Shown here: positions 36,340 to 46,575 of the stretch, piece after piece
Layout of the letters: each line of letters begins with the position of its first letter
Numbering within the stretch: position 1 is the stretch's first letter
Assembly: GCA_024640955.1 (NCBI GenBank)
Contig: JAHEDZ010000018.1
Coordinates: 2,503-66,502 of the forward strand
Source: Oceanospirillaceae bacterium
GTDB lineage: Bacteria; Pseudomonadota; Gammaproteobacteria; Pseudomonadales; Balneatricaceae
Direction of reading: 5' to 3'
DNA length: 64,000 bases
The notes under the pieces: generated by a model
The model's database searches: none
Told to the model about the DNA's origin: nothing
The model's input: only the letters and a program-made list of their open reading frames with translations
Program-made: the position numbers and the translations under genes

Positions 36340-36630
36340 GTGCGCAAGATTAAATTGATTCTAACTCTAGCCGCTGGCCTCTTGGTGCTGCTTCTTGGCG
36401 TGCTATTTACTATCCATAATACTGACAAGGTGAGCATCGATCTGATCTGGATTCAGCTGCCCGAGGCGAGCCTGTCCATCTGGCTAATCGGTTTCTTCGC
36501 GGCGGGTACCCTTCTGGGTATGCTTCTCACCAGCACGCGATCTATTTTTTTAAGTGCACGCCTGAGTAGCACTAACCGCAAACAGCGCAGAACGGAAGAG
36601 CAGCTCAAGCGACTGCAGCAGCCCAACTAA
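36340..36630 (+). CDS. lapA: Lipopolysaccharide assembly protein A
   Basis: DUF1049-type inner-membrane protein, 96 residues, GTG start. It has two transmembrane helices (LILTLAAGLLVLLLGVLF; LSIWLIGFFAAGTLLGMLL) with NTDKVSIDLIW between them and a cytoplasmic basic coiled-coil end. It works with LapB to regulate LpxC turnover and LPS synthesis. Confidence 0.9.
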   Translation: MRKIKLILTLAAGLLVLLLGVLFTIHNTDKVSIDLIWIQLPEASLSIWLIGFFAAGTLLGMLLTSTRSIFLSARLSSTNRKQRRTEEQLKRLQQPN

Positions 36631-36648
36631 GCGCACAATCTACCATCG

Positions 36649-37821
36649 ATGGACAATACACTCCTACTTCTGATCCTTCTCCTGGTCGCTGTTTCGGCGG
36701 GATGGGGTGTGGCTCGTTGGCAGCAAGCCCGTCAATCGAAGAACTCCCTGCCAGATGCCTATTTGAGCGGTCTTGATTATCTGATCGATAACCGCACTGA
36801 GGAGGCGATCGAGAGCTTTATCGAGGCGTTAGAGGTGAACTCCGATACGCTCTCGGCTCATATTGCGTTGGCTAAACTGTTGCGGCGTAAGGGCGATGTG
36901 GATCGTGCCGTGCGGATCCATGAAATGTTGTTATCCCGGCCAGGATTGAGTCAATTTGATCGTCAGCGTGTCAATTTGGCCCTTGCTCTAGACTACCATG
37001 CGCTGGGCTTGCTTGATCGCTCTGAGGAGTCACTTAACACCTTGTTGGACGAGGCCAAGGATTCAAAATTGCGGGTGCGAGCGTTACGACTGTTGATTCG
37101 ACTCTATGAGCAGGAAGCTGAATGGCAGGCCGCCCTAGATGTGGCGCAGCAGTTGCCAAGTGCAGAGCGCGAACTGTTGAAAGTCGAGTTGTCCCACTAC
37201 CTCTGTGAGCGTGCCGGGCAGTTGATGGCAGAGGGCGAGGCTGAGGGCGCGCGGCAAAGACTCGAACATGCGTTATCAGAGGATGCTGCTTGTGTGCGCG
37301 CTAACCTTACGTTGGCGCGAATACTCCAGCAGCAGTCACAATGGCGCGCCTCAATTCAAGCCTTGCAACAGGTGGCGCAACAAGATCCACAATTCATCCC
37401 CGAAACTCTGCGTGGTCTGCGCCGTGCCTACGAAGCTTGTGAGGATGAGGCCGGCTTTCGCGATTGCTTGATTAGGCTGCAAGAGGCCCACCCCTCAACC
37501 AGTACAATGTTGGCTCTGGCTGAGCAGAAGCGCGATCGAGAGGGTGTCTTGAGTGCCGGTCTCCTTATTACTGAGGCCTTAAAGTCTCGCCCGTCGGTTA
37601 GGGGTTTTAATCGCCTCATCGACATGCATCTGGAGTATGGATCCTCGAGTGCCCGTGAGAGTTTGATGAGCCTGCGCTCGTTGACTCAGCAGTTGGAGAT
37701 CTCTAAGCCCATCTACCGTTGTGGTCAATGTGGTTTCGCAGGCCGCAATCTGGTGTGGCAGTGTCCAAGCTGCCGCCAATGGGGTAGTATTCGACCGATT
37801 TTTGGACTTGAGGGAGAGTAG
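36649..37821 (+). CDS. lapB: Lipopolysaccharide assembly protein B (TPR protein)
   Basis: 390 residues: one N-terminal membrane helix, a cytoplasmic TPR superhelix (about residues 40-340) and a C-terminal rubredoxin-like metal site with two CxxC pairs (YRCGQCG and WQCPSC). It tethers LpxC to FtsH for degradation. It follows lapA by 18 nt and precedes pyrF, as in many gammaproteobacteria. Confidence 0.95.
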   Translation: MDNTLLLLILLLVAVSAGWGVARWQQARQSKNSLPDAYLSGLDYLIDNRTEEAIESFIEALEVNSDTLSAHIALAKLLRRKGDVDRAVRIHEMLLSRPGLSQFDRQRVNLALALDYHALGLLDRSEESLNTLLDEAKDSKLRVRALRLLIRLYEQEAEWQAALDVAQQLPSAERELLKVELSHYLCERAGQLMAEGEAEGARQRLEHALSEDAACVRANLTLARILQQQSQWRASIQALQQVAQQDPQFIPETLRGLRRAYEACEDEAGFRDCLIRLQEAHPSTSTMLALAEQKRDREGVLSAGLLITEALKSRPSVRGFNRLIDMHLEYGSSSARESLMSLRSLTQQLEISKPIYRCGQCGFAGRNLVWQCPSCRQWGSIRPIFGLEGE

Positions 37822-37828
37822 TATCGCC

Positions 37829-38545
37829 ATGACCGACAATAAGCGCATTCTGGTTGCTCTGGATTACCCGACCGAGGAGCAGGCGATGGCGATGGCTCAG
37901 CAGCTCGACCCTGAAGTCTGCCGAGTTAAAGTCGGCAAAGAGCTCTTTACTCGCTGTGGCCCTGTCATCGTAGAGTCTTTACACGGACTCGGTTTCGAGC
38001 TTTTTCTTGATCTCAAGTTCCACGATATTCCCAACACAGTTGCCAAAGCTTGCGCTGCCGCGGCGGAGCTTGGTGTCTGGATGGTCAATGTCCACGCCAG
38101 CGGTGGCCGCCGGATGATGGAGGCTGCCCGCGAGGCTGTAGAGAAGAGCAGTTTGGGCGATCAGCGCACAAAATTGATAGCGGTTACCGTGCTAACCAGT
38201 ATGGAGCGCTCGGATCTGCGAGAAATTGGACTGGATATAGACCCGCTTGATCAAGTTAAGCGTTTGGCTGCGTTGACGCAGAGCTCTGGCTTGGATGGTG
38301 TTGTCTGTTCTGCCCAAGAGGCGAGTGCGTTGCGCGCCCAGGCAGGTGAAGGGTTTGAACTGATTACTCCAGGGATACGGCCAACCAATGCCGAAAAGGG
38401 TGATCAACGTCGTGTCATGACACCCGCTGAAGCAATAGCTGCGGGTAGTACCTATTTAGTAGTCGGTCGCCCCATAACGGGTGCTACAGACCCCGCTGCT
38501 TCGGCTGCGGCGATTCAGGCAGAGGTCAGCACCGCTCTGCGATAA
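37829..38545 (+). CDS. pyrF: Orotidine 5'-phosphate decarboxylase
   Basis: 238-residue TIM-barrel enzyme of UMP synthesis. The catalytic [11 protein letters not shown] motif is intact, with VALDY at the start and VVGRPIT near the end. ATG 37829 was chosen at the family start, seven bases after the lapB stop; the longer frame inside lapB is not real. Confidence 0.97.
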   Translation: MTDNKRILVALDYPTEEQAMAMAQQLDPEVCRVKVGKELFTRCGPVIVESLHGLGFELFLDLKFHDIPNTVAKACAAAAELGVWMVNVHASGGRRMMEAAREAVEKSSLGDQRTKLIAVTVLTSMERSDLREIGLDIDPLDQVKRLAALTQSSGLDGVVCSAQEASALRAQAGEGFELITPGIRPTNAEKGDQRRVMTPAEAIAAGSTYLVVGRPITGATDPAASAAAIQAEVSTALR

Positions 38546-38634
38546 GCGAGATTGCACCTGGTTCTAGGAAAATTTCTGTAACTATTTTTAGCATTAGTTC
38601 TGGCACTGGCCTCAGGCTGGTCTATAGTGAAAGC

Positions 38635-38657
38635 AGCGACGCAAGGAGTGTGTCGCT
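38635..38657 (+). promoter_or_regulatory. Leader hairpin of the ComEA-like gene
   Basis: AGCGAC (38635-38640) pairs with GTCGCT (38652-38657) in the leader, shortly after a TATAGT -10-like hexamer at 38623-38628. The stem has six base pairs and the -35 is weak. Confidence 0.3.
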
Positions 38658-38688
38658 AAATCACAAAGACTACATGGAGGTAGTTATC

Positions 38689-39000
38689 ATGAAACTTCTT
38701 ACTTCACATCTCTCTCTGTTAAAAAAAGCTGTTGCTGGTGCGCTTCTAGCGCTTTCATCTCAGGTGTTTGCTGGCTTTCCTGTCGATATCAACTCGGCCA
38801 GCGCTGCAGAGCTAGCCGAAGCACTCGATGGCGTTGGTATGAGTAAGGCAGCTGCGATAGTCGAGTACCGCGAGGAGTTTGGCCCCTTTATGGAGCCGTC
38901 TGAGTTGGTTGCAGTTCGCGGGATTGGGCTGGTCACCCTCGAGAAAAATCGCGACTTTATCCTGCTGACTTCAGATCCTGAGTTAGTTGCGACCGAGTAA
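38689..39000 (+). CDS. ComEA-family helix-hairpin-helix protein with signal peptide
   Basis: 103 residues. Signal peptide ending SSQVFA-GF, then a helix-hairpin-helix unit beginning VDINSASAAELAEALDGVGMSKAAAIVEY. Such proteins bind double-stranded DNA in the periplasm and in some species serve DNA uptake. ATG 38689 has TGGAGG eight bases upstream. It is a single gene closed by a terminator. Confidence 0.88.
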   Translation: MKLLTSHLSLLKKAVAGALLALSSQVFAGFPVDINSASAAELAEALDGVGMSKAAAIVEYREEFGPFMEPSELVAVRGIGLVTLEKNRDFILLTSDPELVATE

Positions 39001-39027
39001 TCTGTAACTCCAGCAGTAATCGAGTTT

Positions 39028-39058
39028 GGGCGACCTTGTGATGAGGCCGCCCTTTTTT
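39028..39058 (+). terminator. Rho-independent terminator after the ComEA-like gene
   Basis: GGGCGACC-TTGTGATGA-GGCCGCCC (one mismatch) followed by TTTTTT; it also separates the convergent AEC gene. Confidence 0.88.
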
Positions 39059-39061
39059 ACT

Positions 39062-39961
39062 TTAGATGATAAAAAACAGCGTGACCGGAACTATGATCAG
39101 GCTCGTCATATTTCCGATCAGTACGATCGATGCTACTGAGAGCGGTTCGAGGTTGTAGCGCTCGGCGACCAGATAGTTGAGCACGGCGGGTGGCATCGCA
39201 GAGAAGAGAATCAGATAAGCCGTGAACTCTGTTGATAGGTCAAAAGTGATCGCAAAGGGAATTGCGAAGAGTAGGCTCGTCAGCGGCGACAGAACTGCAC
39301 CATAGGCACCGATGCGCCAGTTAGACAGATCGATACCCTTCATGCGTACCCCGAGTGCAAACAGCATCAACGGAATAGAAATATCGCCGAGCATGCGCAG
39401 CGGAAGTTCAATAAATTCTGGGAAGGGCAGCTTCAGCAGATTCCAAATTAGTCCCAGCAGCGTTGCCAGAATCATTGGGTTTAGTAGTGTCTTGCTTGGT
39501 GAGGCTGAGCCACTAACAATATAGGAGCCCAGCGTGAAATGCAGGGTATTGCTGACAAGGAACATCGCCATCATTGCAGCGAGGCCCAATTCACCAAAGG
39601 CGAGTAGAGCAAGCGGTAGCCCCAGGTTGCCACAATTATTGAACATCATAGGCGGTACAAAGGTTTTGGTGCCCAAGCCGAGTGCCCGCGCTATGGGTAG
39701 GGCGATCAGGCCAGAGCCAAGTACTGTAACTAAAGCGCCAGCCGAGAGCATGGCATAGGTGGAGAGATCAAAGCTCTCTGAAGCCATAACCGCAAAGATA
39801 AGTGCCGGTAGGAAGATGTCCATATTGAGCCGGTTGGGAATCCGCATATCCGTTTCGTACTTTCGTGCGTATAGAAAACCGATAACGACGATAACCGCGA
39901 GCGGAAAAACCGTCAGGAATACGCGTTCTAGGAGTGGGTATAGCTCAGGAGAGTTGGACAT
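39062..39961 (-). CDS. AEC-family transporter (second copy)
   Basis: 299-residue membrane protein with ten predicted helices and the AEC segment NNCGNLGLPLALLAFGE, usual for the family. A carboxylic acid substrate is likely but unknown. Divergent from the short GntR-type gene, which might regulate it. Distinct in sequence from the copy at 4127-5053. Confidence 0.85.
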   Translation of the reverse strand: MSNSPELYPLLERVFLTVFPLAVIVVIGFLYARKYETDMRIPNRLNMDIFLPALIFAVMASESFDLSTYAMLSAGALVTVLGSGLIALPIARALGLGTKTFVPPMMFNNCGNLGLPLALLAFGELGLAAMMAMFLVSNTLHFTLGSYIVSGSASPSKTLLNPMILATLLGLIWNLLKLPFPEFIELPLRMLGDISIPLMLFALGVRMKGIDLSNWRIGAYGAVLSPLTSLLFAIPFAITFDLSTEFTAYLILFSAMPPAVLNYLVAERYNLEPLSVASIVLIGNMTSLIIVPVTLFFII

Positions 39962-40065
39962 CGGTGTGTGGTCTGTCTAGTTCAGCCGGGACAAGATGCG
40001 CGCAGGATACGCAAGATTCTACTAGGTGGGAAGCTTGTGCCGTTTCAAATTACGGGAGTAACAAG

Positions 40066-40428
40066 GTGGAAGAGCACAGCAGATTGGTACAAGAGATACG
40101 AACGGTGCTGCAGACAAAAGAGCCAGGTGAGCGTCTGCCGAGTGAACGTGCGCTGGCGCAGGAGTATGATGTGTCCCGCGCCAGTATCAAGCGCGCTATC
40201 TTGCAGTTGATCGCTGAGGGGGTGGTGGACCATCAGGCCGGGCACTGTCCGCGTGTGGCTATTGCGCAAGAGTCACCGATGGCGCTGGAGCGTCTGATGA
40301 AGATGGAGCCTGGTGTGAGGGCTGACCTGTCCGAATTTGTCGAGAGGTTATCTAGCATTGAGCAGGGGCAATATCCGGCTTCGATTACGGCCCTTCTACA
40401 GCGACTCGAGCAACTGTCCCACCCCTAA
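40066..40428 (+). CDS. Short GntR-family DNA-binding protein without a recognisable effector domain
   Basis: 120 residues from GTG 40066 (GGGAG seven bases upstream). Residues 1-65 are a GntR winged helix: GERLPSERALAQEYDVSRASIKRAILQLIAEGVV. The remaining 55 residues (MALERLMKMEPGVRADLSEFVERL...) are too short for FCD or UTRA domains and look helical, perhaps for dimerisation. It lies where PdhR-type regulators stand upstream of aceE, and is divergent from an AEC transporter. No frameshifted continuation was seen. Confidence 0.75.
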   Translation: MEEHSRLVQEIRTVLQTKEPGERLPSERALAQEYDVSRASIKRAILQLIAEGVVDHQAGHCPRVAIAQESPMALERLMKMEPGVRADLSEFVERLSSIEQGQYPASITALLQRLEQLSHP

Positions 40429-40667
40429 TGTGGAGTTTTAATAACTCAAAGAGTTAAGCTTATTTTTCCACGTAGTGAAACTACAGTTATGGCGCTATTC
40501 TTTTAACATTGTCGCAAATTTTTCTCTTTTCTCTGGACTAAAGTTGAAGTCAGGTGTAGTGTCGCTACTACTTATTCTCACCACGAGAGGCGTTTTAACG
40601 CCCGAAAAAAAGATTCAACGAACTCAGACTGGTCGTCGATGATCTCGGCGCATAATGGAGATTGCTG

Positions 40668-43325
40668 GTGCAAGACTTAACAAACGACATCGATCCGATT
40701 GAAACGGACGAATGGTTGCAAGCACTCGAATCTGTTGCCAAAAGCGACGGTAACGAGCGCGCGAAGTACATCCTTTCCAAGCTTGGCCACAAAGCGGCTG
40801 AGATGGGCGTAGATAGCAGCTTTGTGCTGACTACCCCGTACAAAAATACTATTCCCCCAAAAGATGAACCGCCCCTTCCAGGCGACCTATTTATGGAGCG
40901 TCGCATCCGCTCTTTTGTCCGCTGGAACGCGATGGCGATGGTTATGCGTGCTAACGACAACGATGAGGGGCTCGGCGGCCACATATCATCATTCTCATCC
41001 TCAGCGACTCTTTATGATATTGGCTTCAACCACTTTTTCCGTGGTAATGAGGGTGAGCAGGATGCAGATATGGTCTTCTTCCAAGGGCACATCTCTCCGG
41101 GTATCTATGCTCGTGCCTACCTTGAAGGCCGTCTGACTGAAGAGCAGCTCGATAACTTCCGCCGTGAAGTGGATGGCAACGGACTCTCCTCTTACCCACA
41201 CCCTTGGTTGATGCCTGATTTCTGGCAGTTCCCGACTGTATCTATGGGTCTGGGCCCGATTCAGGCGATCTATCAGGCGCATGTAATGCGTTACCTCTCT
41301 GCGCGAGACCTTGTTAAGCGCGGCGACCGAAAAGTTTGGGCGTTCCTAGGCGACGGTGAGTGTGATGAGCCAGAATCACTCGGTGCAATTTCACTCGCAG
41401 GCCGTGAAGGTCTGGAGAACCTGATCTTCGTTATTAACTGTAACCTGCAGCGCCTTGATGGCCCTGTGCGTGGTAACGGTAAGATCGTGCAGGAGCTCGA
41501 AGGTGTATTCCACGGTGCTGGCTGGAACGTTGTTAAGTGTCTCTGGGGTCGTCATTGGGATCCGCTGTTTGAACGCGATACTCAAGGCTTGCTGCAGAAG
41601 CGCATGGACGAAGTGGTTGACGGTGAACTGCAGAACATGAAGGCGAACGGTGGTGCTTACACCCGTGAGCACTTCTTTGGTAAGTACCCAGAGCTGCTTG
41701 AGATGGTTAAGGATATGTCTGATGACGACATCATGAACCTTAATCGTGGCGGCCACGATCCGTACAAAGTTTACGCTGCATTCAAAGCGGCTGTAGAGCA
41801 CAAAGGTCAGCCAACTGTAATCCTGGCACAGACTGTAAAAGGTTACGGCACAGGTAAGTCTGGCGAAGCGAAGAACGACACTCACTCAATGAAGAAAGTG
41901 GGCGTTGATGACCTAAAAGATTTCCGTGATCGTTTCAACATCCCGGTTGAAGATGACAAGCTCAAAGAGGTGCCTTACTACCGTCCCGCACCAGACTCAC
42001 CAGAGATGAAGTACATGTTCGACGCGCGCAAGCGTCTTGGTGGCTTCTACCCTGTACGTCGTACTGAGTGCGAGAAACTCGAGACACCAGCGCTTGAGGC
42101 TTTTGCGGGTCAGCTCAAATCAAGCGGTGAACGCTCTCTGTCAACACAGATGTCATTGAACCGCGTGTTGAGCGTAATCGTTAAAGATAAGCAGATGGGT
42201 GAACGTGTAGTACCTATCGTGCCAGACGAAGCACGTACTTTCGGTATGGAAGGTATGTTCCGCCAGCTCGGTATCTACTCATCGGGCGGTCAGAAGTACA
42301 CCCCTGTCGATGCTGACCAGATCATGTTCTACAAAGAGTCTAAGAACGGTCAGATTCTTGAAGAGGGTATCAACGAGTCCGGTGCATTCTCCGCATGGCT
42401 TGCTTGTGCGACTTCGTACTCGAACAACAACTGCACCATGGTGCCGTTTTACATCTTCTACTCTATGTTCGGCTTCCAGCGCGTAATGGACCTGACTTGG
42501 GCTGCGGGTGACTCGCAGGCGCGTGGCTTCCTGATTGGCGCGACTTCAGGTCGTACTACGCTCAACGGTGAAGGTCTGCAGCACCAGGATGGTCACAGCC
42601 ACCTGATGGCGCAGATGATTCCGAACTGTGTCTCTTACGATCCAACTTACGGCTACGAAGTAGCGGTTATCGTGCAGGACGGTATGCGTCGCATGTACCA
42701 GGAGCAGGAGAACAAGTTCTACTACATCACGACTCTTAACGAGAACTACCAGCACCCAGAGATGCCTCAGGGCGCTGAAGAGGGCATCGTTAAGGGTATG
42801 TACCTGTTGAAGGAAGGTAAGAAAGCTGACCTGAAAGTTCAGCTCTTCGGTTGTGGTTCCATTCTGCGCGAAGTTGAAGCCGGTGCTGAGATTCTGCGCG
42901 AAGAGTTCGGCATCGAGTCCGACATCTGGAGCACCACCTCTATCAACGAGTTGAAGCGCGATGCTATGGAAGTATCTCGTTGGAACCTACTGCACCCAGA
43001 AGAGGAGCCGCGCGAGTCTTACCTCGAGCAGTGTCTGAAAGGTCGCGAGGGTCCAGTTATCGCTTCAACAGACTACATGCGCATGTACGCTGATCAGCTA
43101 CGTGAATACATTCCACGCCGTTACAAGGTGCTAGGTACCGACGGTTTTGGCCGCTCAGATACGCGCACTAAACTGCGTAGCTTCTTCGAGGTCGATCGTC
43201 ATTACGTCGCCGTTGCAGCGCTTAAAGCACTGCAGGAAGAGGGCAAGCTCAAGGCTTCTGTTGTTGCTCAAGCAATTGCGAAGTTCAACATTAACCCCGA
43301 AAAAGCAGCGCCTTGGACGCTCTGA
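40668..43325 (+). CDS. aceE: Pyruvate dehydrogenase E1 component (homodimeric)
   Basis: 885-residue TPP-dependent decarboxylase. It has the TPP motif GDGECDEPES...N, EGLGGHISSFSSSATLYDIGF near the N-terminus, and the C-terminal transketolase-like domain. GTG 40668 follows GGAG with seven-base spacing; the TTG six bases earlier is too close to it. It couples pyruvate to acetyl transfer with AceF downstream. Confidence 0.98.
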   Translation: MQDLTNDIDPIETDEWLQALESVAKSDGNERAKYILSKLGHKAAEMGVDSSFVLTTPYKNTIPPKDEPPLPGDLFMERRIRSFVRWNAMAMVMRANDNDEGLGGHISSFSSSATLYDIGFNHFFRGNEGEQDADMVFFQGHISPGIYARAYLEGRLTEEQLDNFRREVDGNGLSSYPHPWLMPDFWQFPTVSMGLGPIQAIYQAHVMRYLSARDLVKRGDRKVWAFLGDGECDEPESLGAISLAGREGLENLIFVINCNLQRLDGPVRGNGKIVQELEGVFHGAGWNVVKCLWGRHWDPLFERDTQGLLQKRMDEVVDGELQNMKANGGAYTREHFFGKYPELLEMVKDMSDDDIMNLNRGGHDPYKVYAAFKAAVEHKGQPTVILAQTVKGYGTGKSGEAKNDTHSMKKVGVDDLKDFRDRFNIPVEDDKLKEVPYYRPAPDSPEMKYMFDARKRLGGFYPVRRTECEKLETPALEAFAGQLKSSGERSLSTQMSLNRVLSVIVKDKQMGERVVPIVPDEARTFGMEGMFRQLGIYSSGGQKYTPVDADQIMFYKESKNGQILEEGINESGAFSAWLACATSYSNNNCTMVPFYIFYSMFGFQRVMDLTWAAGDSQARGFLIGATSGRTTLNGEGLQHQDGHSHLMAQMIPNCVSYDPTYGYEVAVIVQDGMRRMYQEQENKFYYITTLNENYQHPEMPQGAEEGIVKGMYLLKEGKKADLKVQLFGCGSILREVEAGAEILREEFGIESDIWSTTSINELKRDAMEVSRWNLLHPEEEPRESYLEQCLKGREGPVIASTDYMRMYADQLREYIPRRYKVLGTDGFGRSDTRTKLRSFFEVDRHYVAVAALKALQEEGKLKASVVAQAIAKFNINPEKAAPWTL

Positions 43326-43362
43326 TTCGGCTAACTAATCACATCCCGAAAGGAGATTATTT

Positions 43363-45330
43363 GTGAGCACTATTAAAGTTAGCATCCCGGATCTGAGCGG
43401 AGCTGAGAACGTCGACGTAATCGAAGTTCTGGTAAAGCCAGGTGACGTTGTATCCGAGGGTGACAGCATTATTGCACTGGAGACCGATAAGGCCTCTATG
43501 GAAGTACCTGCCGAGCAGGGCGGTACTATTGTTTCAATCGCCGTGAAAGAGGGTGATCAGGTCAACGAAGGCGACCTGCTGATGGAGCTTGAAGTAGGCG
43601 GTGCTACTGAAGTGCCTTCTGCCGAAGTGGCTCCAGCGCCTGCGGTTGCTGACGCGGCGCCTGCTGCACCTGCCGCTGCTGAAGCTGCTCCGGTGGCAGC
43701 ACCAGCTGCGAGCGCGGTAGAGCAAGTGATGGTGCCTGACCTTAGCGGTGCTGAAGATGTTGATGTCATTGAAGTATTGGTTAAGGTTGGCGATACCATT
43801 GCAGAGGGCGATAGCCTGATCGCATTGGAAACTGACAAAGCCTCTATGGAGGTGCCTGCACCTAAGGGCGGTGTGGTCAAAGCGGTTCATATTAGTGAGG
43901 GCGGTAAGGTTAACGAAGGTGACCTGTTGCTTGATCTCGAAGTGGCCGGCGCGGCCCCTGCAGCAGCACCTGTCGCAGCAGCACCTGCATCTGAGTCGGC
44001 CCCGGTTGCTGCGCCTGCGGCAGCACCAGTGTCTGGTGGCATCGAAAACGTCCTTATACCTGATCTCAGCGGTGCGACTGATGTCGATGTTATTGAGGTA
44101 CTGGTTAAGGATGGCGACACCATCGCAGAGGGCGACAGCCTGATTGCGTTGGAGACCGACAAAGCCTCTATGGAAGTTCCTGCGCCGAAAGGCGGTGTCG
44201 TGAAGTCGATGAAGATCAAAGAGGGCGATAAGGTCAACGAGGGAGACCTGTTGCTGGAACTTGAAGTGGTTGGCGCGGCACCTGCTGCGGCACCTTCTAC
44301 GGCTCTGGCAGTTGCAGCACCAGCAGCGGCAGCGCCTGCCGCGCCAGCTCCGGCTGCAGCGCCTGCTAAAGCAGCGCCGAGCACTGATCTGGTGGCTCTG
44401 GAGCAGAAAAACCGTTCTGTGCATGCAGGTCCGGCGGTTCGTGCGATTGCCCGCGAATTTGGGGTAGACCTAACATTGGTTAGTGGTTCTGGCCGCAAGG
44501 GTCGTATCGTCAAAGATGACGTTCAGGCCTACGTTAAAGGCGCGTTGAAGAAACTGGCTGAAGCGCCGGCCGGCGGTGCTGTTACCGGTGGTTCAGGTAT
44601 CCCTGCAATTCCTGCAGTAGATTTCAGTAAGTTCGGCGAGATCGAGAAGGTTAAGCTCAGTAAGATCGATAAGATCACCCGTGACAACATGTCGCGTTGC
44701 TGGCTCAACATTCCGCACGTGACTCAGTTTGATGATGCCGACATCACTGAGTTGGAAGCCTTCCGTAAAGAGATGAAGGATGAAGCAGCGAAGCAGGGCG
44801 TTAAGCTCACTCCACTGCCATTCCTGATTAAGGCAGCGGCTGTCTGTCTGTCACGTCACCAGAAGTTTAACGCTTCACTCGACGCTGACGGCGAGCATAT
44901 CGTTTACAAGAAGTATGTAAACATCGGTATTGCTGTGGATACTCCAAACGGTCTGATGGTTCCTGTGATCAAGGACGCTGATAAGAAGAGCATCTACGAA
45001 CTCTCGAACGAAACGATTGAACTTGCAGGCAAAGCGAAAGATCGCAAGCTCAAGCCAAACGAGATGCAGGGTGCATGTTTCACCATTTCAAGCCTTGGCG
45101 GCATTGGTGGTACAGGCTTTACGCCTATCGTTAACGCTCCGGAGGTTGCGATACTTGGTGTTTCTAAAGCGGATATCAAACCGCGTTGGAACGGCAAGGA
45201 GTTTGAACCACGCCTGATGTTGCCACTCTGTCTGTCGTACGATCACCGTGCAATTAATGGCGGTGACGCAGGTCGCTTCTTGACGGAGATGAATGGACTG
45301 CTTAGCGATGTACGTCGTCTGCTGCTGTAA
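43363..45330 (+). CDS. aceF: Pyruvate dehydrogenase E2, dihydrolipoamide acetyltransferase with three lipoyl domains
   Basis: 655 residues. Three near-identical lipoyl domains each carry ETDKASMEVPA (lipoyl-Lys K43, K159, K267), separated by Ala/Pro linkers. Then a peripheral subunit-binding domain (VRAIAREFGVDL) and the catalytic domain ending with the DHRAINGGDAGRF His motif. GTG start with AGGAGA upstream. The usual lpd gene is not adjacent. Confidence 0.98.
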   Translation: MSTIKVSIPDLSGAENVDVIEVLVKPGDVVSEGDSIIALETDKASMEVPAEQGGTIVSIAVKEGDQVNEGDLLMELEVGGATEVPSAEVAPAPAVADAAPAAPAAAEAAPVAAPAASAVEQVMVPDLSGAEDVDVIEVLVKVGDTIAEGDSLIALETDKASMEVPAPKGGVVKAVHISEGGKVNEGDLLLDLEVAGAAPAAAPVAAAPASESAPVAAPAAAPVSGGIENVLIPDLSGATDVDVIEVLVKDGDTIAEGDSLIALETDKASMEVPAPKGGVVKSMKIKEGDKVNEGDLLLELEVVGAAPAAAPSTALAVAAPAAAAPAAPAPAAAPAKAAPSTDLVALEQKNRSVHAGPAVRAIAREFGVDLTLVSGSGRKGRIVKDDVQAYVKGALKKLAEAPAGGAVTGGSGIPAIPAVDFSKFGEIEKVKLSKIDKITRDNMSRCWLNIPHVTQFDDADITELEAFRKEMKDEAAKQGVKLTPLPFLIKAAAVCLSRHQKFNASLDADGEHIVYKKYVNIGIAVDTPNGLMVPVIKDADKKSIYELSNETIELAGKAKDRKLKPNEMQGACFTISSLGGIGGTGFTPIVNAPEVAILGVSKADIKPRWNGKEFEPRLMLPLCLSYDHRAINGGDAGRFLTEMNGLLSDVRRLLL

Positions 45331-45344
45331 ATCATTCGCACCCT

Positions 45345-45372
45345 AAAAAGCGGGCCTTGTGCCCGCTTTTTT
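45345..45372 (+). terminator. Rho-independent terminator after aceF
   Basis: AAAAAGCGGGC-CTTGT-GCCCGCTTTTTT, a strong hairpin with T tract. Confidence 0.95.
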
Positions 45373-45543
45373 GTTTCTTGAATTTGAGACGCGCGGTTGT
45401 TTTTGGGTGATGGTTGGTTTTTTTGGGCGGTGGGCGAACTCAGGGAGCAGAGTCAACTTCTCATCACTGCAGCAGGTGCAAGGTGACTTCCCGCGTCGGC
45501 GAAAACTAAGTAAATTCAAACAAAACAATCGAGGGTGTAAAGC

Positions 45544-46452
45544 ATGCTCAGTGCTGAACAAATCAGTTTTTACCGTGAGAAAGGCTATCTGCTTGTCGAA
45601 GATGTTGTTACAGCAGAACAGCTTGAGCGGATGCGCGCTATTACCTATGAGTTTATCGAGGCGTCGCGTCAGGTCAGTGAGAGTGACGAAGTGTTTGATC
45701 TTGATGAGGGGCATAGTGCTGACAGGCCTCGGCTGACTAGAATCAAACTGCCACACAAACAACACCCCTATTTTGATGAAATCCTGAAAAAATCAGGTGT
45801 TACTGAGGTGTTGCGTGATCTGTTGGGCGAGAGTGCCGCACTGATCACCTCGAAACTAAACACCAAAGCACCCGGCGGCGGTGCGGCGGTAGAGTGGCAT
45901 CAGGATTGGGCTTTCTATCCGCATACCAATGATGATCTGCTGGCTTTCGGTTTGATGTTGGAAGATGTCGAACTTGAGAATGGACCATTGCAGGTTATTC
46001 CTATGTCTCACAAAGGACCTGTTCTGAGCCACAGTGTTGATGGACGTTTTAGCGGTGCGGTGGACGCCGATGACCCTCAGTTTGAAGGGGGTCGTGCGGT
46101 AACCTTGACGGGTAGGGCAGGCAGTATGACTGTGCATCATGCTCGTACGCTACATGGCTCTGCACCGAATATGAGCGACAAACCGCGGTTGATACTCTTT
46201 TATGAGATTGCCAAAGCGGACGCTTGGCCGATACTTGGTGCCTCCTCATATATACACTCTCTAGGGCAGCGGAACTTCTGGGAGGATTTGAACGATAGGA
46301 TGATCCTGGGCGAGCCCTGCTTAGAACCTCGTCTCGAACCTGTACCGGTGCGTATGCCGCTGCCGCCCCCTGAGGATGCCGGTTCGATCTTTAAAACCCA
46401 GAAATATGGGGGTGCAAAGAGTGCGTTCACGTCCCCAGGCGTTGATGGCTAG
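45544..46452 (+). CDS. Phytanoyl-CoA dioxygenase (PhyH) family protein
   Basis: Fe(II)/2-oxoglutarate dioxygenase of 302 residues. The iron ligands are the HxD of WHQDWAF and the distal His in HHARTLHGSAPN, with RLIL supplying the 2-oxoglutarate Arg. It lacks the ectoine hydroxylase signature around the HxD, so a hydroxylase of unknown substrate is the safest call. A GAGGGTG site precedes ATG 45544. It appears monocistronic. Confidence 0.87.
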   Translation: MLSAEQISFYREKGYLLVEDVVTAEQLERMRAITYEFIEASRQVSESDEVFDLDEGHSADRPRLTRIKLPHKQHPYFDEILKKSGVTEVLRDLLGESAALITSKLNTKAPGGGAAVEWHQDWAFYPHTNDDLLAFGLMLEDVELENGPLQVIPMSHKGPVLSHSVDGRFSGAVDADDPQFEGGRAVTLTGRAGSMTVHHARTLHGSAPNMSDKPRLILFYEIAKADAWPILGASSYIHSLGQRNFWEDLNDRMILGEPCLEPRLEPVPVRMPLPPPEDAGSIFKTQKYGGAKSAFTSPGVDG

Positions 46453-46575
46453 TTGCTAGGCTAGATGTCGCGACTAAATCGGTGCAAGTATTGGCGAGTT
46501 CTGGCGTCTGCGTCTATGCTGAAGCCTGCAATTGGTTTTGAGACCTATTATCGAGAGGTCCGAGGATACGCCGGC

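Noticed and set aside
38581-38630. Possible sigma-54 promoter before the ComEA-like gene
   Set aside because: TGGCAC is present but the GC element 12 bases downstream is not.
43363-44290. Tandem DNA repeat in aceF
   Set aside because: The three copies encode the lipoyl domains of E2, a well known arrangement.
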